Below are positions 1 through 8,084 of a stretch of 50,713 bases of DNA, in pieces (position 1 is the first letter of the stretch; each line of letters begins with the position of its first letter). The notes under the pieces were generated by a model, which saw only the letters and a program-made list of their open reading frames with translations, made no database searches and was not told where the DNA came from. The position numbers and the translations under genes were made by a program. The stretch comes from VXLM01 sp034421575. Its GTDB lineage: Bacteria > Chloroflexota > Dehalococcoidia > Lucifugimonadales > VXLM01. Location: assembly GCA_034421575.1 (NCBI GenBank), contig DAOUKG010000024.1:1-50713 (forward strand). The letters are read 5' to 3'.

Positions 1-47
1 TACCCGGTGGGACCCTCAACATGCTTGACTCGCAACACAGTTGCTGG

Positions 48-67
48 ACTCCGGCCTTCGCCGGAGT
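48..67. repeat. Dispersed 20-bp hairpin repeat (REP-like), copy 1
   Basis: Arms ACTCCGGC and GCCGGAGT around a CTTC loop, followed by GACG. Near-identical hairpins recur at 1137-1156, 1257-1276, 28759-28778 and 39165-39184, always outside the genes I call. Function unknown; it resembles a REP-type intergenic palindrome. Confidence 0.7.
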
Positions 68-97
68 GACGATTGCTGGTGTTCCTATCAACTCTAA

Positions 98-111
98 ATG
101 CGATTGCCCTG
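98..111. repeat. 14-bp sequence matching an IS end at the other side of the window
   Basis: ATGCGATTGCCCTG. Its exact reverse complement lies at 50601-50614, two bases downstream of the stop codon of a probable transposase fragment. It may be a solitary insertion-sequence end left after loss of the rest of the element. No transposase coding is visible beside this copy. Confidence 0.4.
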
Positions 112-130
112 ACATTTTTCCCGCAAAACA

Positions 131-159
131 TTGACCGAATGATGTAATGGTGCTAGTAA
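131..159 (+). promoter_or_regulatory. Vegetative-type promoter upstream of the winged-helix-like gene
   Basis: TTGACC (131-136), a 17-base spacer and TAGTAA (154-159), the latter preceded by TG plus one base (extended -10). The predicted RNA start near 166 lies after an in-frame ATG at 163, which favours the ATG at 196 as the true start. Confidence 0.5.
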
Positions 160-195
160 TGTATGTCAGCTTTGCAAGGTGAGGATAGGAGACAC

Positions 196-690
196 ATGGC
201 AGAGACCAACGAGCAACAGACGATCGAGTACTACATCGACGTAAACAGCGCGGGCGATCACGGAAGGGCCATCAAGCCGATGATCGTTTCGCGCATGGGG
301 TATGTAATGAGGCAGTCCCTGACGGCTGACGTCATCGAGGATATGGAGGCCGAGGACCTCATTCAGCAGGTGGCCTACAACGCCGCCGACGACCGGGACT
401 TCCTCCTGCCCGACACTCCCCTGAAAGAGTCGATCTTTCGTGTCCTTCTCGCGAACGAGAACAAGCCCATGACGGCGGAGCAGGTGAGCAAGATACTGGA
501 GGACAAGTGGTCTCTCAGCCCCTATCCGCGCGATACGTCGCCGAGAGTTGTCGAGCGTCTCCTTGCCGGTGGCGGTGATACTTACAGTTTCGTCGCTGTG
601 CCCCCGCCTCCGGGTGAAGAACCTGAAGTCGAAGCGGAACCGGAGTCCGAAGCCGTGGATGAAGGTGAAGCCGGCGAGTCGGAAGAATGA
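196..690 (+). CDS. Conserved hypothetical protein, winged-helix-like, acidic C-tail
   Basis: A 164-residue cytosolic protein I do not recognise by name. The middle (about residues 77-120 from this start) has the helical pattern of a winged helix, with the segment PMTAEQVSKILEDKW resembling a recognition-helix region. That is a fold-level impression only. The last 30 residues are almost all Glu, Pro, Ala and Ser, a flexible acidic tail. The start at 196 is preferred to the in-frame ATG at 163 because TAGGAG (186-191) sits four bases upstream and the probable promoter places the RNA start after 163. It is a single-gene unit closed by a strong hairpin at 764-795. A DNA- or RNA-polymerase-associated role is possible but is inference. 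Confidence 0.75.
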   Translation: MAETNEQQTIEYYIDVNSAGDHGRAIKPMIVSRMGYVMRQSLTADVIEDMEAEDLIQQVAYNAADDRDFLLPDTPLKESIFRVLLANENKPMTAEQVSKILEDKWSLSPYPRDTSPRVVERLLAGGGDTYSFVAVPPPPGEEPEVEAEPESEAVDEGEAGESEE

Positions 691-763
691 CATAAGCGTT
701 GCCGGTCCCTTTCCTCATCGCATGAGGAGGGAGGGGCCGGCGGAATCCTGACCCTTAACAAGG

Positions 764-795
764 CGAAGGGGGCAGACATCAGTCTGCCCCCTTCG
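764..795 (+). terminator. Rho-independent-type terminator between convergent genes
   Basis: A perfect 14-bp stem (CGAAGGGGGCAGAC / GTCTGCCCCCTTCG) with an ATCA loop, followed by TTCTTCC. It lies 74 bases after the stop of the plus-strand gene and 24 bases before the stop of the convergent small gene, so it may serve both. Confidence 0.75.
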
Positions 796-818
796 TTCTT
801 CCAGCAGCTATTTTCCAG

Positions 819-968
819 CTAGAAGTCTTCTTCTCGCGACTTTCGCTTCTTCCTGATGACCTCGACTTCGGGTGTGGCTACGATACCCACCGAAGAGATA
901 CTCGACATGCTGGGAGCCGTCTTCTTAGCTTTCCTTGACTCTCGTTTGGGGCGTCCGCCTTTACCCAT
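819..968 (-). CDS. Small basic protein, 49 residues, unknown function
   Basis: Reading the minus strand from the ATG at 968-966 gives 49 codons and a TAG. The protein begins MGKGGRPKRESRKAKK and ends RKKRKSREEDF, so it has lysine/arginine-rich ends around a Ser/Val-rich middle. A GGAGG ribosome-binding site lies just upstream (spacing about six bases), strong evidence that it is translated. It has no signal peptide, membrane segment or cysteine. The basic ends suggest nucleic-acid or ribosome contact, which is inference. It is convergent with the preceding gene and shares its terminator hairpin. I do not recognise a named family. Confidence 0.6.
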   Translation of the reverse strand: MGKGGRPKRESRKAKKTAPSMSSISSVGIVATPEVEVIRKKRKSREEDF

Positions 969-1057
969 TTCGTACCTCCCTCACGGTAGATTTGCTTAGG
1001 TCAGCTATCCAAAGTGTAAGATATCACAGGAGACCGTGTAAAGCCGAGATCATAACC

Positions 1058-1336
1058 AGTGAGTGTTAAGAGTTGGTGAAGTGGATACGGAAGACCCCCT
1101 CTCTGTATCTCTCCCGCGAACGGGAGAGAGGATTGGATTCCCGCTTTCGCGGGAATGACGGTGGCTGTGTGCGTTGGGCGCGCTCATGAAGTCTGAACAG
1201 TTACCATGATTAGTGAGTGTTCAGAGTCGGTGAAGGGAACGTCCCCACCCCTCTGGATTCCGGCCTTCGCCGGAATGACGGTGAGTTGTGTATGCCTCGA
1301 TGGCTTTCACGGAGTCTGAACAGTCACCACGATTTT
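1058..1336. repeat. Imperfect tandem duplication carrying hairpin repeats; gene-free stretch
   Basis: Two units start at 1058 and 1212, each opening with AGTGAGTGTT and GGTGAA and closing with AGTCTGAACAGT-ACCA-GATT; a third partial start follows at 1337. Each unit carries one REP-like hairpin (1137-1156 and 1257-1276) followed by GACGGTG. Unit one has an extra palindrome at 1109-1128 (CTCTCCCG / CGGGAGAG), whose relatives lie at 8775-8797 and 46200-46221. The stretch 969-1416 otherwise shows no gene. Confidence 0.7.
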
Positions 1337-1416
1337 AGTGTGAGCGCTGCTTGTGCCGGTCGGGGCAGGTGGATATCATTGGGCCGAACATTAACCACTC
1401 CAACCGTGAGCAGAAC

Positions 1417-2256
1417 TTGAATACGAACGAAACACTCCGACGCCTCGATATGGACGGATTCTGCATCCTCGAAGGGGTCATCCCCGGGGACGCAGTCGAC
1501 TCAGTGCGGGAGGAGGTTGAAGGCGCGGTCACGGCACACCAGCAGATCAACGAGCAAATGCAGGCGAACGTCCGCGCGCGCGGCCACCGCATCGGAGCGA
1601 GCGGCGTGGCCGCTCGTGGCGGTCTCATCAACCACGTGCCGGGCTTTGGTCGCTATCTCGCCGACCGTCGAATCCTCGACCCATGCGAGAGTATCTTCGG
1701 GCCCTACACCCGCGTATCGTCACTGGGGGCCGTTATGAATCATCCCGGCAACGCGCGGGGATACTGGCACTCAGACTGGCCGTTCAACCAGACCGTCGCG
1801 ACACACGTTCCGGCCCCGTACCCTGACGCCGTGATGCACATCACCGCCATCTTCATGCTTTCGCCATTCACGGAGGAGACGGGAGGAACGCTTGTCGTTC
1901 CGGGCAGCCACCGGTCGCCCGAGAACCCGTCGGGGGAGACGGACGTCGACCGTGACTCTCCCTATCCAACCGAGATCAGCGCAATTGGCGATGCGGGCAG
2001 CGTCCTCCTGTTCGACAGCCGCCTGTGGCACAGCGTAGCGACAAACCACGGCGACCGTCCGCGCACTGCCGTCATAGCGCGGTACGCCCCCTGGTGGCTG
2101 AACCTCTCCGTGCAGCGGCCGGGAACGCCGGACCACACCCAGATAATCGTCGAGACCGGCGGCAAGCCGAGCGAGGTACCTCTCGTGAGGCGTGACGTGT
2201 TTGAGAGTCTTCCCGACGAGGCCAAGACTCTCTTCCGCCACTGGGTCGAGGAGTGA
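1417..2256 (+). CDS. Phytanoyl-CoA dioxygenase (PhyH) family Fe(II)/2-oxoglutarate oxygenase
   Basis: A cytosolic non-haem iron oxygenase that would couple 2-oxoglutarate decarboxylation to hydroxylation of an unknown small molecule. The double-stranded beta-helix signature is intact: HSD (the HxD iron pair) in GYWHSDWPF, the distal histidine in RLWHSVATN, and an arginine in DRPRTAVIARY eleven residues later for 2-oxoglutarate. The N-terminal MDGFCILEGVIPGD block is typical of the family. The start is uncertain: TTG at 1417 puts the usual short N-terminus before the first conserved helix; TTG 1351, GTG 1369 and ATG 1450 are in frame. About 280 residues is normal length. The family is greatly expanded in SAR202-type genomes, and the substrate cannot be read from sequence. 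Confidence 0.88.
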   Translation: MNTNETLRRLDMDGFCILEGVIPGDAVDSVREEVEGAVTAHQQINEQMQANVRARGHRIGASGVAARGGLINHVPGFGRYLADRRILDPCESIFGPYTRVSSLGAVMNHPGNARGYWHSDWPFNQTVATHVPAPYPDAVMHITAIFMLSPFTEETGGTLVVPGSHRSPENPSGETDVDRDSPYPTEISAIGDAGSVLLFDSRLWHSVATNHGDRPRTAVIARYAPWWLNLSVQRPGTPDHTQIIVETGGKPSEVPLVRRDVFESLPDEAKTLFRHWVEE

Positions 2257-2316
2257 CCCCCGCACGTGAGTATCGCCCTCCCTCCTTCCCGAACGGATAG
2301 AGCGGCCTGAACTGGC

Positions 2317-2763
2317 ATGTTCAGCTTTGCCATCGACTACTATCTCATGGTCGTCATCGCGGCCACCGGCATCCTGCAATTGGCGGCGTCCGTCGGCAGG
2401 CTCAGAGCTCTACTCCTCTTCAAGTCCTCCCTGTGGTCTCGAACCCTTGGAATCGCCCTCGCCATAGCCGGACCTGTCCTGTTCTTCGCAACGGCTGAAC
2501 GCAACATCAACGACTATGAAGGCGGACTCGACGGGAACTTCCAGGGCCTCTACTTCATCCTCGGTACGATTACCGCCCTTGCCCTCACCTTCGCGGCAAC
2601 CTCGTTGGTCAACAGAAGCATGGCCCATCCAACTCAGATCGAAAACGGAATCGAGTCCCTGAAACGAACGAACTTCATCCGCGCTCTCGCGAACAACATC
2701 CGGTTTCTCAGCAAGCATGGACGGACGTGGCGGACATGGACGAAACCCTATTTCTTTGGCTGA
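2317..2763 (+). CDS. Small integral membrane protein, unknown
   Basis: A 148-residue protein with three hydrophobic segments: about residues 5-24 (YYLMVVIAATGILQLAASVG), 42-58 (LGIALAIAGPVLFFATA) and 79-97 (LYFILGTITALALTFAATS). A basic soluble C-terminus follows. I recognise no catalytic motif. Its last 28 to 37 bases overlap the start of the PAP2 phosphatase gene in another frame, so the two are probably translationally coupled. A membrane partner of the phosphatase is a reasonable inference, not shown. Confidence 0.75.
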   Translation: MFSFAIDYYLMVVIAATGILQLAASVGRLRALLLFKSSLWSRTLGIALAIAGPVLFFATAERNINDYEGGLDGNFQGLYFILGTITALALTFAATSLVNRSMAHPTQIENGIESLKRTNFIRALANNIRFLSKHGRTWRTWTKPYFFG

Positions 2764-3305
2764 ACGGCTTTGTCGGCCGGGCGCCCGCCTTTGACGCGCT
2801 CATCGAGATCGTCGTCAGCGACTACCTCGTTCCGGTTGCGTTGGCTCTCACCCTTCTGGCCTTGTGGTTCGCCGCTGATACCGGCTCCCGCCGCCGCTAT
2901 CAGCTTGGTGTCATTGCCGCGGTCGCAGCCCTGGCCCTCGCCAACGGGTCGATAGAGATACTGAATAACTTCCTCTTCCGCGACCGCCCCTTTGTCGATC
3001 ACGAGGTGTCGCTGCTCTTCTACGAACCCACCGACTCGTCGTTTCCCGCAAACGCAGCGGCACTGGCCTTTGGCGTGTCTACAGCCGTCTGGGTCTTCAA
3101 CCGCCGGGTCGGCAGCGCGCTCCTGGCGGCTTCGGCGCTCTACGCGTTCTCCCGCGTCTATGCGGGCGTTCACTATCCCCTCGATGTGATCGCCGGAGGC
3201 CTGATAGGAGTAGTCGCCGCCCTCATTGCCCACGCATTGGTGAAGCTCCTTCGCAAGTACATTGAGGTCATCTTGAACGCCGGACGCATCCTCATGCTGG
3301 CTTAG
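2736..3305 (+). CDS. PAP2-superfamily membrane phosphatase with altered motif 2
   Basis: A polytopic protein of 189 residues related to undecaprenyl-diphosphate and phosphatidic-acid phosphatases. Motif 1 is seen as FLFRDRPF and motif 3 as SRVYAGVHYPLD, where the histidine is the phosphohistidine nucleophile and the aspartate orients it. Motif 2, normally PSGH, reads SFPANAAA, so the general-acid histidine is missing. Five or six hydrophobic stretches fit the usual topology. ATG 2736 is preferred; GTG 2727 is also in frame. Likely substrate is a lipid phosphate, but loss of the motif-2 histidine makes activity uncertain. The gene overlaps the upstream membrane protein. Confidence 0.82.
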   Translation: MDETLFLWLNGFVGRAPAFDALIEIVVSDYLVPVALALTLLALWFAADTGSRRRYQLGVIAAVAALALANGSIEILNNFLFRDRPFVDHEVSLLFYEPTDSSFPANAAALAFGVSTAVWVFNRRVGSALLAASALYAFSRVYAGVHYPLDVIAGGLIGVVAALIAHALVKLLRKYIEVILNAGRILMLA

Positions 3306-3383
3306 GTCCGAGTCACCTCGCTCTGATATAATTGAGGGGAGTCGAACGGCCGTCGCAAACTCTGGCTGGTTCGAGGCGGTCAT

Positions 3384-4265
3384 ATGCACACCCTCCGTTT
3401 AGTTGCGGGCCTTTCGGCGCTGCTTGTTCTCGCTGCGGCATGTGGGGAATCAACACCGGACGTCGACCCAACGCCACTTCCCACCCTGACACCTATCCCG
3501 CCGCCCACGCCGGTACCTTCACCCACTCCCACACCAACGCCTGAACCGGAACCCACCCCCGAACCTGCCTCAGACGACACCCCGCCCACGGCCGAGGAAT
3601 ACTACGTCGCGGCCGTGTCATACTCCGACGCCGGAGACGATGACTTCGCCATCAACCTGTTCACGAAGGCCATTGAGCTCGATCCCACATTCAGCGACGC
3701 CTACAACGACAGGGGCGCGTCCTACCTCGCGATGGAGGAATTCGACTCGGCGGAAGCGGACTTCACAAAGGCCATCGAGCTGGTTCCCGACGATGCTGAC
3801 TATCTCAACAATCGCGGCGTCGCGAGGATGTCCCTGTTGGATGTCGCCAGCGCGCTTGAGGACTTTTCGTCGGCGATAGACCTCAACCCGGCGATGGTCG
3901 ATGCCTATCTCAATCGCGCGATGGTCTACGTGAGGCTTGAGCTCTTCGAGGAGTCGCTCGTCGACCTCGAGGAGATCCTGAAGATCGAGCCCCAGTACGC
4001 CGAGGTCCACAACTATCGGGCCTCGATCTTCATGGCGCTTGGCCGTCCGAGCGACGCCCTGTGGGAGTACGACCGCCTGATTGACCTGAGGCTTCGCGAC
4101 CGCGACGCGCACGTCAATCGCGCCATCGTTCTCATCATCCTGGGTGAAGATGAACGCGCGGAGATTGACATCGACGTGGCAATCCAGCTGGGGGCGGACC
4201 CCGACCGTCTCCGGACGACGGTGGAACGCATTCGCGCCGAGCGCGGCGCCTCCGGCGAACAGTAG
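3384..4265 (+). CDS. TPR-repeat lipoprotein
   Basis: A secreted, lipid-anchored scaffold protein of 293 residues. The signal peptide ends in LAAAC, a clear lipobox with the modified cysteine at 20. A Pro/Thr/Glu-rich linker (about 28-67) resembles a cell-surface spacer. Five to six tetratricopeptide repeats follow, with recurring patterns such as AINLFTKAIELDPTFSDAY and AEADFTKAIELVPDDADYL. TPRs bind partner proteins; no catalytic domain is present. A TATAAT at 3327-3332 could be its -10 box, but no good -35 is visible. A pro/thr-rich surface linker occurs again in the lipase-like protein at 40057-41946. Confidence 0.88.
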   Translation: MHTLRLVAGLSALLVLAAACGESTPDVDPTPLPTLTPIPPPTPVPSPTPTPTPEPEPTPEPASDDTPPTAEEYYVAAVSYSDAGDDDFAINLFTKAIELDPTFSDAYNDRGASYLAMEEFDSAEADFTKAIELVPDDADYLNNRGVARMSLLDVASALEDFSSAIDLNPAMVDAYLNRAMVYVRLELFEESLVDLEEILKIEPQYAEVHNYRASIFMALGRPSDALWEYDRLIDLRLRDRDAHVNRAIVLIILGEDERAEIDIDVAIQLGADPDRLRTTVERIRAERGASGEQ

Positions 4266-4312
4266 CATCGTCTTCCAACATCGCGGCAGCAAACGCTACG
4301 GCAGCCCTTTCA

Positions 4313-5446
4313 ATGTCCACTAAGTCAGCGTTCGTATATGGAGATGAGCTATCTCGCCACGTACTGAGCGAGACCCATCCCATGCGCCCGATTCGACTGC
4401 GTTATACCTATGAGCTTGCCGACGCCTATGGGTTGTTCCAGCCCGATCATTCGACCCTCGTCGCTCCACGACCCGCAACGGTGCAGGAGGTCACAACTTT
4501 CCATACGCACGAGTACATCGACGCCGTCGAGAGAGTGGGGCGGGGCGATTTCTCCGTAAATCTCATGGACTTCAACCTTGGCCCCGGCGACAACCCCGCA
4601 TACGAAGGTATGTACGACGCAGCCTTGCTCTCCACAGGAGGCTCCATGCGCTGTGTCGAGTTACTCCTGGACGAGGGTTACGATGCCGCCTTCAACATCT
4701 CCGGCGGGCTCCACCATGCCATGCCGGGGTACGCCTATGGCTTCTGCGTCTTCAACGACCCCGTGCTGGCGATAAAAGAGATGCTCCGTCGCGGCCTTCG
4801 TATCGCCTACGTCGACATTGATTGCCACCATGGCGACGGCGTCCAATTCGCCTTCTACGACACCGACCGCGTCCTCACTATCTCCCTGCATGAAACAGGT
4901 CAGTTTCTGTTCCCCGGAACTGGGTATGTCCAGGAGTCGGGAACGGGGCTGGGAAGAGGCTACTCGGTGAACGTTCCTCTTTATCCATACACGAGCGACG
5001 AGACCTACTACTGGGCATTTCAGCAGGCCGTCCTCCCCCTGCTGGATGCCTTCCGCCCGGACGTTCTGGTCACCCAACTCGGCATTGACTCCCATTACCT
5101 CGATCCCATCACTCACCTCGCGCTCACGACACAGGGCTTCGGCAGGGTCGTCACAGAGTTCTCCGGCAGGGCCCCGAAGTGGCTCGCCCTCGGCGGCGGA
5201 GGCTACGACCTGCAGGCGGTGGCCCGATCATGGACTCTCGCCTACGGTGTCATGTCGGAACAGAACCTGAACGATGAGATTCCGGTGTCGTACCGGGACC
5301 AATACGGGGTCGAGTCACTCCCGGACAGCGGTACCCTCCCGGATATCATACGAGGCGCGGAGAAAGACGCGAGGACTTTCGCCGAGGCCAGCGTCGGCGC
5401 GGTGCAGGGACTGATCTTCCCGATGCACGGCATTAGGTCGGGGTAA
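4313..5446 (+). CDS. acuC: AcuC-like histone-deacetylase-family amidohydrolase
   Basis: A 377-residue zinc deacetylase of the arginase/deacetylase fold; family members remove acetyl groups from lysines (for example acetyl-CoA synthetase in Bacillus) or from polyamines. The catalytic pair is GGLHHAMPG (His134-His135). Zinc ligands are in VDIDCHHGDG (Asp170, His172) and GIDSHYLDP (Asp259), and the transition-state tyrosine is in GGGGYD (Tyr298). Length matches AcuC. No acetyltransferase or acs gene is adjacent, so the substrate is inferred only from the family. It faces the dnaK gene across a terminator. Confidence 0.88.
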   Translation: MSTKSAFVYGDELSRHVLSETHPMRPIRLRYTYELADAYGLFQPDHSTLVAPRPATVQEVTTFHTHEYIDAVERVGRGDFSVNLMDFNLGPGDNPAYEGMYDAALLSTGGSMRCVELLLDEGYDAAFNISGGLHHAMPGYAYGFCVFNDPVLAIKEMLRRGLRIAYVDIDCHHGDGVQFAFYDTDRVLTISLHETGQFLFPGTGYVQESGTGLGRGYSVNVPLYPYTSDETYYWAFQQAVLPLLDAFRPDVLVTQLGIDSHYLDPITHLALTTQGFGRVVTEFSGRAPKWLALGGGGYDLQAVARSWTLAYGVMSEQNLNDEIPVSYRDQYGVESLPDSGTLPDIIRGAEKDARTFAEASVGAVQGLIFPMHGIRSG

Positions 5447-5465
5447 CGAGTTTCCACGCAATCGG

Positions 5466-5497
5466 GAAAAATGAAGGCCGCCCAAGACTGGACGGCC
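5466..5497 (-). terminator. Terminator of the hspR-grpE-dnaK operon
   Basis: On the minus strand, a nine-pair stem (GGCCGTCCA / TGGGCGGCC with one G-T pair) closes a GTCT loop at 5476-5497 and is followed by TTCATTTTT. It lies 28 bases after the dnaK stop codon. Confidence 0.7.
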
Positions 5498-5525
5498 CTC
5501 TTCACAAACGGTCTATTGGAAACCG

Positions 5526-7436
5526 CTACCTCACCTCGCGGAACTCTCCTTCGACCGTGCCCTCGTCGTCGTTGTCGGACTCCTCGGCAGTCGCGTTCAC
5601 GTCTTCGGCGGTGGCCTGCGGTTCCCCCTGCTGAGCGCCGTACACGGCCTGTCCGACACCCTGGAGCGCGGTGTTCAGTTCGTCCATGGACGACTTTATC
5701 CGGTCGGTATCTTCGTCGGAGATGGCGGCGCGCACGGCGGCGATCTTGCCGTTGATGTCCTCCTTCATCTCCTCGGGGATCTTGTCCGCGTTCTCCTGAA
5801 TGAGCTTCTCGGCGGCGAACGCCGCGTTTTCGGCGGCGTTGCGGGTCTCCACCTTTTCCCGCTGTTGGCGGTCTTCCTCCGCGTGCTCCTCCGCATCGCG
5901 GACCATCTGGTCGACCTCATCGTCGCTCAGGCCGGAACTCGCCGTTATCGTGATCTTCTGCTCCTTGCCCGTTCCCTTGTCCTTGGCCGAAACGTTCAGG
6001 ATGCCGTTGGCGTCGATATCGAACGTCACCTCGATCTGAGGAACGCCACGAGGAGCGGGCAGGATTCCGTCGAGCATGAATCGCCCGATGCTCTTGTTGC
6101 TGCTCGCCATATCGCGCTCGCCCTGGAGCACGTGGACCTCGACGCTCGTCTGGCTGTCAGCCGCCGTGGTGAACGTCTCCGTCTTGGCCGTCGGAATGGT
6201 CGTGTTTCGCGGGATGAGCGCCGTGGACACGCCTCCCAGCGTCTCAATGCCCAGCGTAAGGGGCGTAACATCCAGCAGCAGCAGGTCCTGCACGTCGCCC
6301 TGCAGGATGCCCGCCTGAATGGCAGCGCCCACGGCAACGACTTCGTCCGGGTTCACGCCTTGATGCGCTTCCTTCCCGAAGAGGTCCTGGACGGCCTTCT
6401 GCACCGAGGGCATCCGCGTCATGCCACCAACGAGGATGACTTCGTCGATGCCGCCCGCGTCGATCTCGGCGTCCTTGAGCGCCTGCCTGCATGGACCGAT
6501 CGATCTCTCCACGAGGTCTCCCACGAGTTGCTCCAGCTTCGACCGCGAAAGGCTCATTACGAGGTGTTTCGGGCCGGACGCGTCCGCCGTGATGAACGGG
6601 AGGTTGATCTCGGTCTCCACGAGCGACGAGAGCTCGATCTTCGCCTTCTCGGCCGCCTCTCGCAGCCTCTGAAGGGCCATGCGATCGTTGGCGAGATCGA
6701 TACCCTGATCGCGCTTGAACTCCTCGACGATCCAGTCCATGATGCGCTGGTCGAAGTCGTCTCCACCGAGGTGCGTGTCTCCGTTGGTCGACCTCACCTC
6801 GAACACGCCCTCGCCGATCTGCAGGATGGTAATGTCGAATGTCCCACCGCCGAGGTCGTACACGGCGATGGTCTCTTCGGTCTTCTTGTCCAGTCCGTAC
6901 GCGAGCGATGCCGCCGTGGGCTCGTTGATGATCCGCAGCACCTCAAGGCCCGCGATCCGGCCCGCGTCCTTGGTCGCGTTTCGCTGGCTGTCGTTGAAGT
7001 ATGCGGGCACCGTGATGACCGCCTGCGTGATCGTCTCGCCCAGCTTGGACTCCGCGTCCTGCTTGAGCTTTTGAAGGATCATCGCCGACATCTCAGGCGG
7101 GGCGTAGCTCTTGTCACCCATGACGACATAAGCGTCGCCATTGGTGTGCTTGTCCACCTTGAAGGGAACGAGCTTCATGTCCCGCTGAACGCTGTCCTCG
7201 CCGTACCGACGACCCATGAACCGCTTCACCGAAAAGATGGTGTTCTCAGAGTTCGTCACGGCCTGCCGCTTTGCTGTCGTCCCGACGTAGCGCTCGCCGC
7301 TCTTTGGGTTGAGCGCCGCCACCGACGGCGTCGTTCGTCCACCCTCCGCGTTCTCGATGACGCGAGGCTCGCCCCCCTCGATCACGGCCATGCACGAGTT
7401 GGTCGTGCCCAGGTCGATTCCCAGAATCTTCGCCAT
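5526..7436 (-). CDS. dnaK: Hsp70 chaperone DnaK
   Basis: A cytosolic ATP-dependent chaperone of 636 residues, normal length. The signature IDLGTTNS begins at residue 7, the phosphate-2 loop appears as VYDLGGGTFDITIL, and the third signature as VILVGGMTRMPSVQ. The substrate-binding beta-domain (LLLDVTPLTLGIETLGGV onward) and helical lid follow, with a Glu/Asp-rich tail ending EGEFREVR. Start and stop of grpE and dnaK overlap as TAATG, with AAGGAG eight bases upstream inside grpE, so translation is coupled. The gene is last in the hspR-grpE-dnaK operon; no dnaJ lies in the window. Confidence 0.98.
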   Translation of the reverse strand: MAKILGIDLGTTNSCMAVIEGGEPRVIENAEGGRTTPSVAALNPKSGERYVGTTAKRQAVTNSENTIFSVKRFMGRRYGEDSVQRDMKLVPFKVDKHTNGDAYVVMGDKSYAPPEMSAMILQKLKQDAESKLGETITQAVITVPAYFNDSQRNATKDAGRIAGLEVLRIINEPTAASLAYGLDKKTEETIAVYDLGGGTFDITILQIGEGVFEVRSTNGDTHLGGDDFDQRIMDWIVEEFKRDQGIDLANDRMALQRLREAAEKAKIELSSLVETEINLPFITADASGPKHLVMSLSRSKLEQLVGDLVERSIGPCRQALKDAEIDAGGIDEVILVGGMTRMPSVQKAVQDLFGKEAHQGVNPDEVVAVGAAIQAGILQGDVQDLLLLDVTPLTLGIETLGGVSTALIPRNTTIPTAKTETFTTAADSQTSVEVHVLQGERDMASSNKSIGRFMLDGILPAPRGVPQIEVTFDIDANGILNVSAKDKGTGKEQKITITASSGLSDDEVDQMVRDAEEHAEEDRQQREKVETRNAAENAAFAAEKLIQENADKIPEEMKEDINGKIAAVRAAISDEDTDRIKSSMDELNTALQGVGQAVYGAQQGEPQATAEDVNATAEESDNDDEGTVEGEFREVR

Positions 7437-8032
7437 TACCCTATCTCCTTGTCGCTGTTCGTTTCGTTCGATTCGTCAGTTTCCGGCTGCTCGGGACGCT
7501 TGGCCACGACGACCTGTGCTGCCCGCAACACCCGGTCTCTGTAGATATACCCTTCCTTATAGACCTCAACCACGGTCCCCTCTTCCCTATCCTCCGTCTC
7601 TCGAAATTGCAGGGCCTCCGCGTAGGCCGGGTCGTACGGTTTCCCCAACGATTCGAGCCTCGTCACGCCCTCGGAATCCAGGGTGCCGACCAGGTTTCGT
7701 CGCACGAGCTGGATCCCCTCACTCCATCCGGCCGACTCTTCACTCGGTATCATCGCCAGGGCGCGGTCCAGATCGTCGACCGTCGAGATGATCTTCGTGA
7801 GCAACGACGACTTCGCGTTCCGGCGAATCTCGTCCTTTTCCTCATCGGCCCGCCTGCGGTAGTTGACGAGGTCGGCCTGCGCGCGCGCCGCTATGCCCTT
7901 GAACTGCTCGCGCTCTCGCTCCGCCTCTTCGAGACGTGCCTGAAGATCGTCCGTAGCCTCACAGTCGTCCGTATTTTCTCTCTCTTCGCCCTGCGCCGAG
8001 ACCTCCTCGGCGCTATCCTCATGTTCGCTCAT
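7436..8032 (-). CDS. grpE: Nucleotide exchange factor GrpE
   Basis: A 198-residue co-chaperone that releases ADP from DnaK. The acidic N-terminus and the long charged helix (DLQARLEEAEREREQFKGIA) form the dimeric coiled coil. ARAQADLVNYRRRADEEK is the classic GrpE block. The C-terminal beta-wing is VEVYKEGYIYRDRVLRAAQVVVAK. The gene overlaps dnaK by one base and starts 52 bases after hspR in the same operon, so it should be repressed by HspR with the rest. Confidence 0.96.
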   Translation of the reverse strand: MSEHEDSAEEVSAQGEERENTDDCEATDDLQARLEEAEREREQFKGIAARAQADLVNYRRRADEEKDEIRRNAKSSLLTKIISTVDDLDRALAMIPSEESAGWSEGIQLVRRNLVGTLDSEGVTRLESLGKPYDPAYAEALQFRETEDREEGTVVEVYKEGYIYRDRVLRAAQVVVAKRPEQPETDESNETNSDKEIG

Positions 8033-8084
8033 TTACTCCACCCTTTATATATCGCTGATTTTGGAAACGGATGAAAGGCGCGTA

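Noticed and set aside
5865..7544. 559-codon plus-strand open frame opposite dnaK and grpE
   Set aside because: It is the antisense shadow of highly conserved dnaK codons; the protein is Arg/His/Leu-rich low-complexity and matches nothing.
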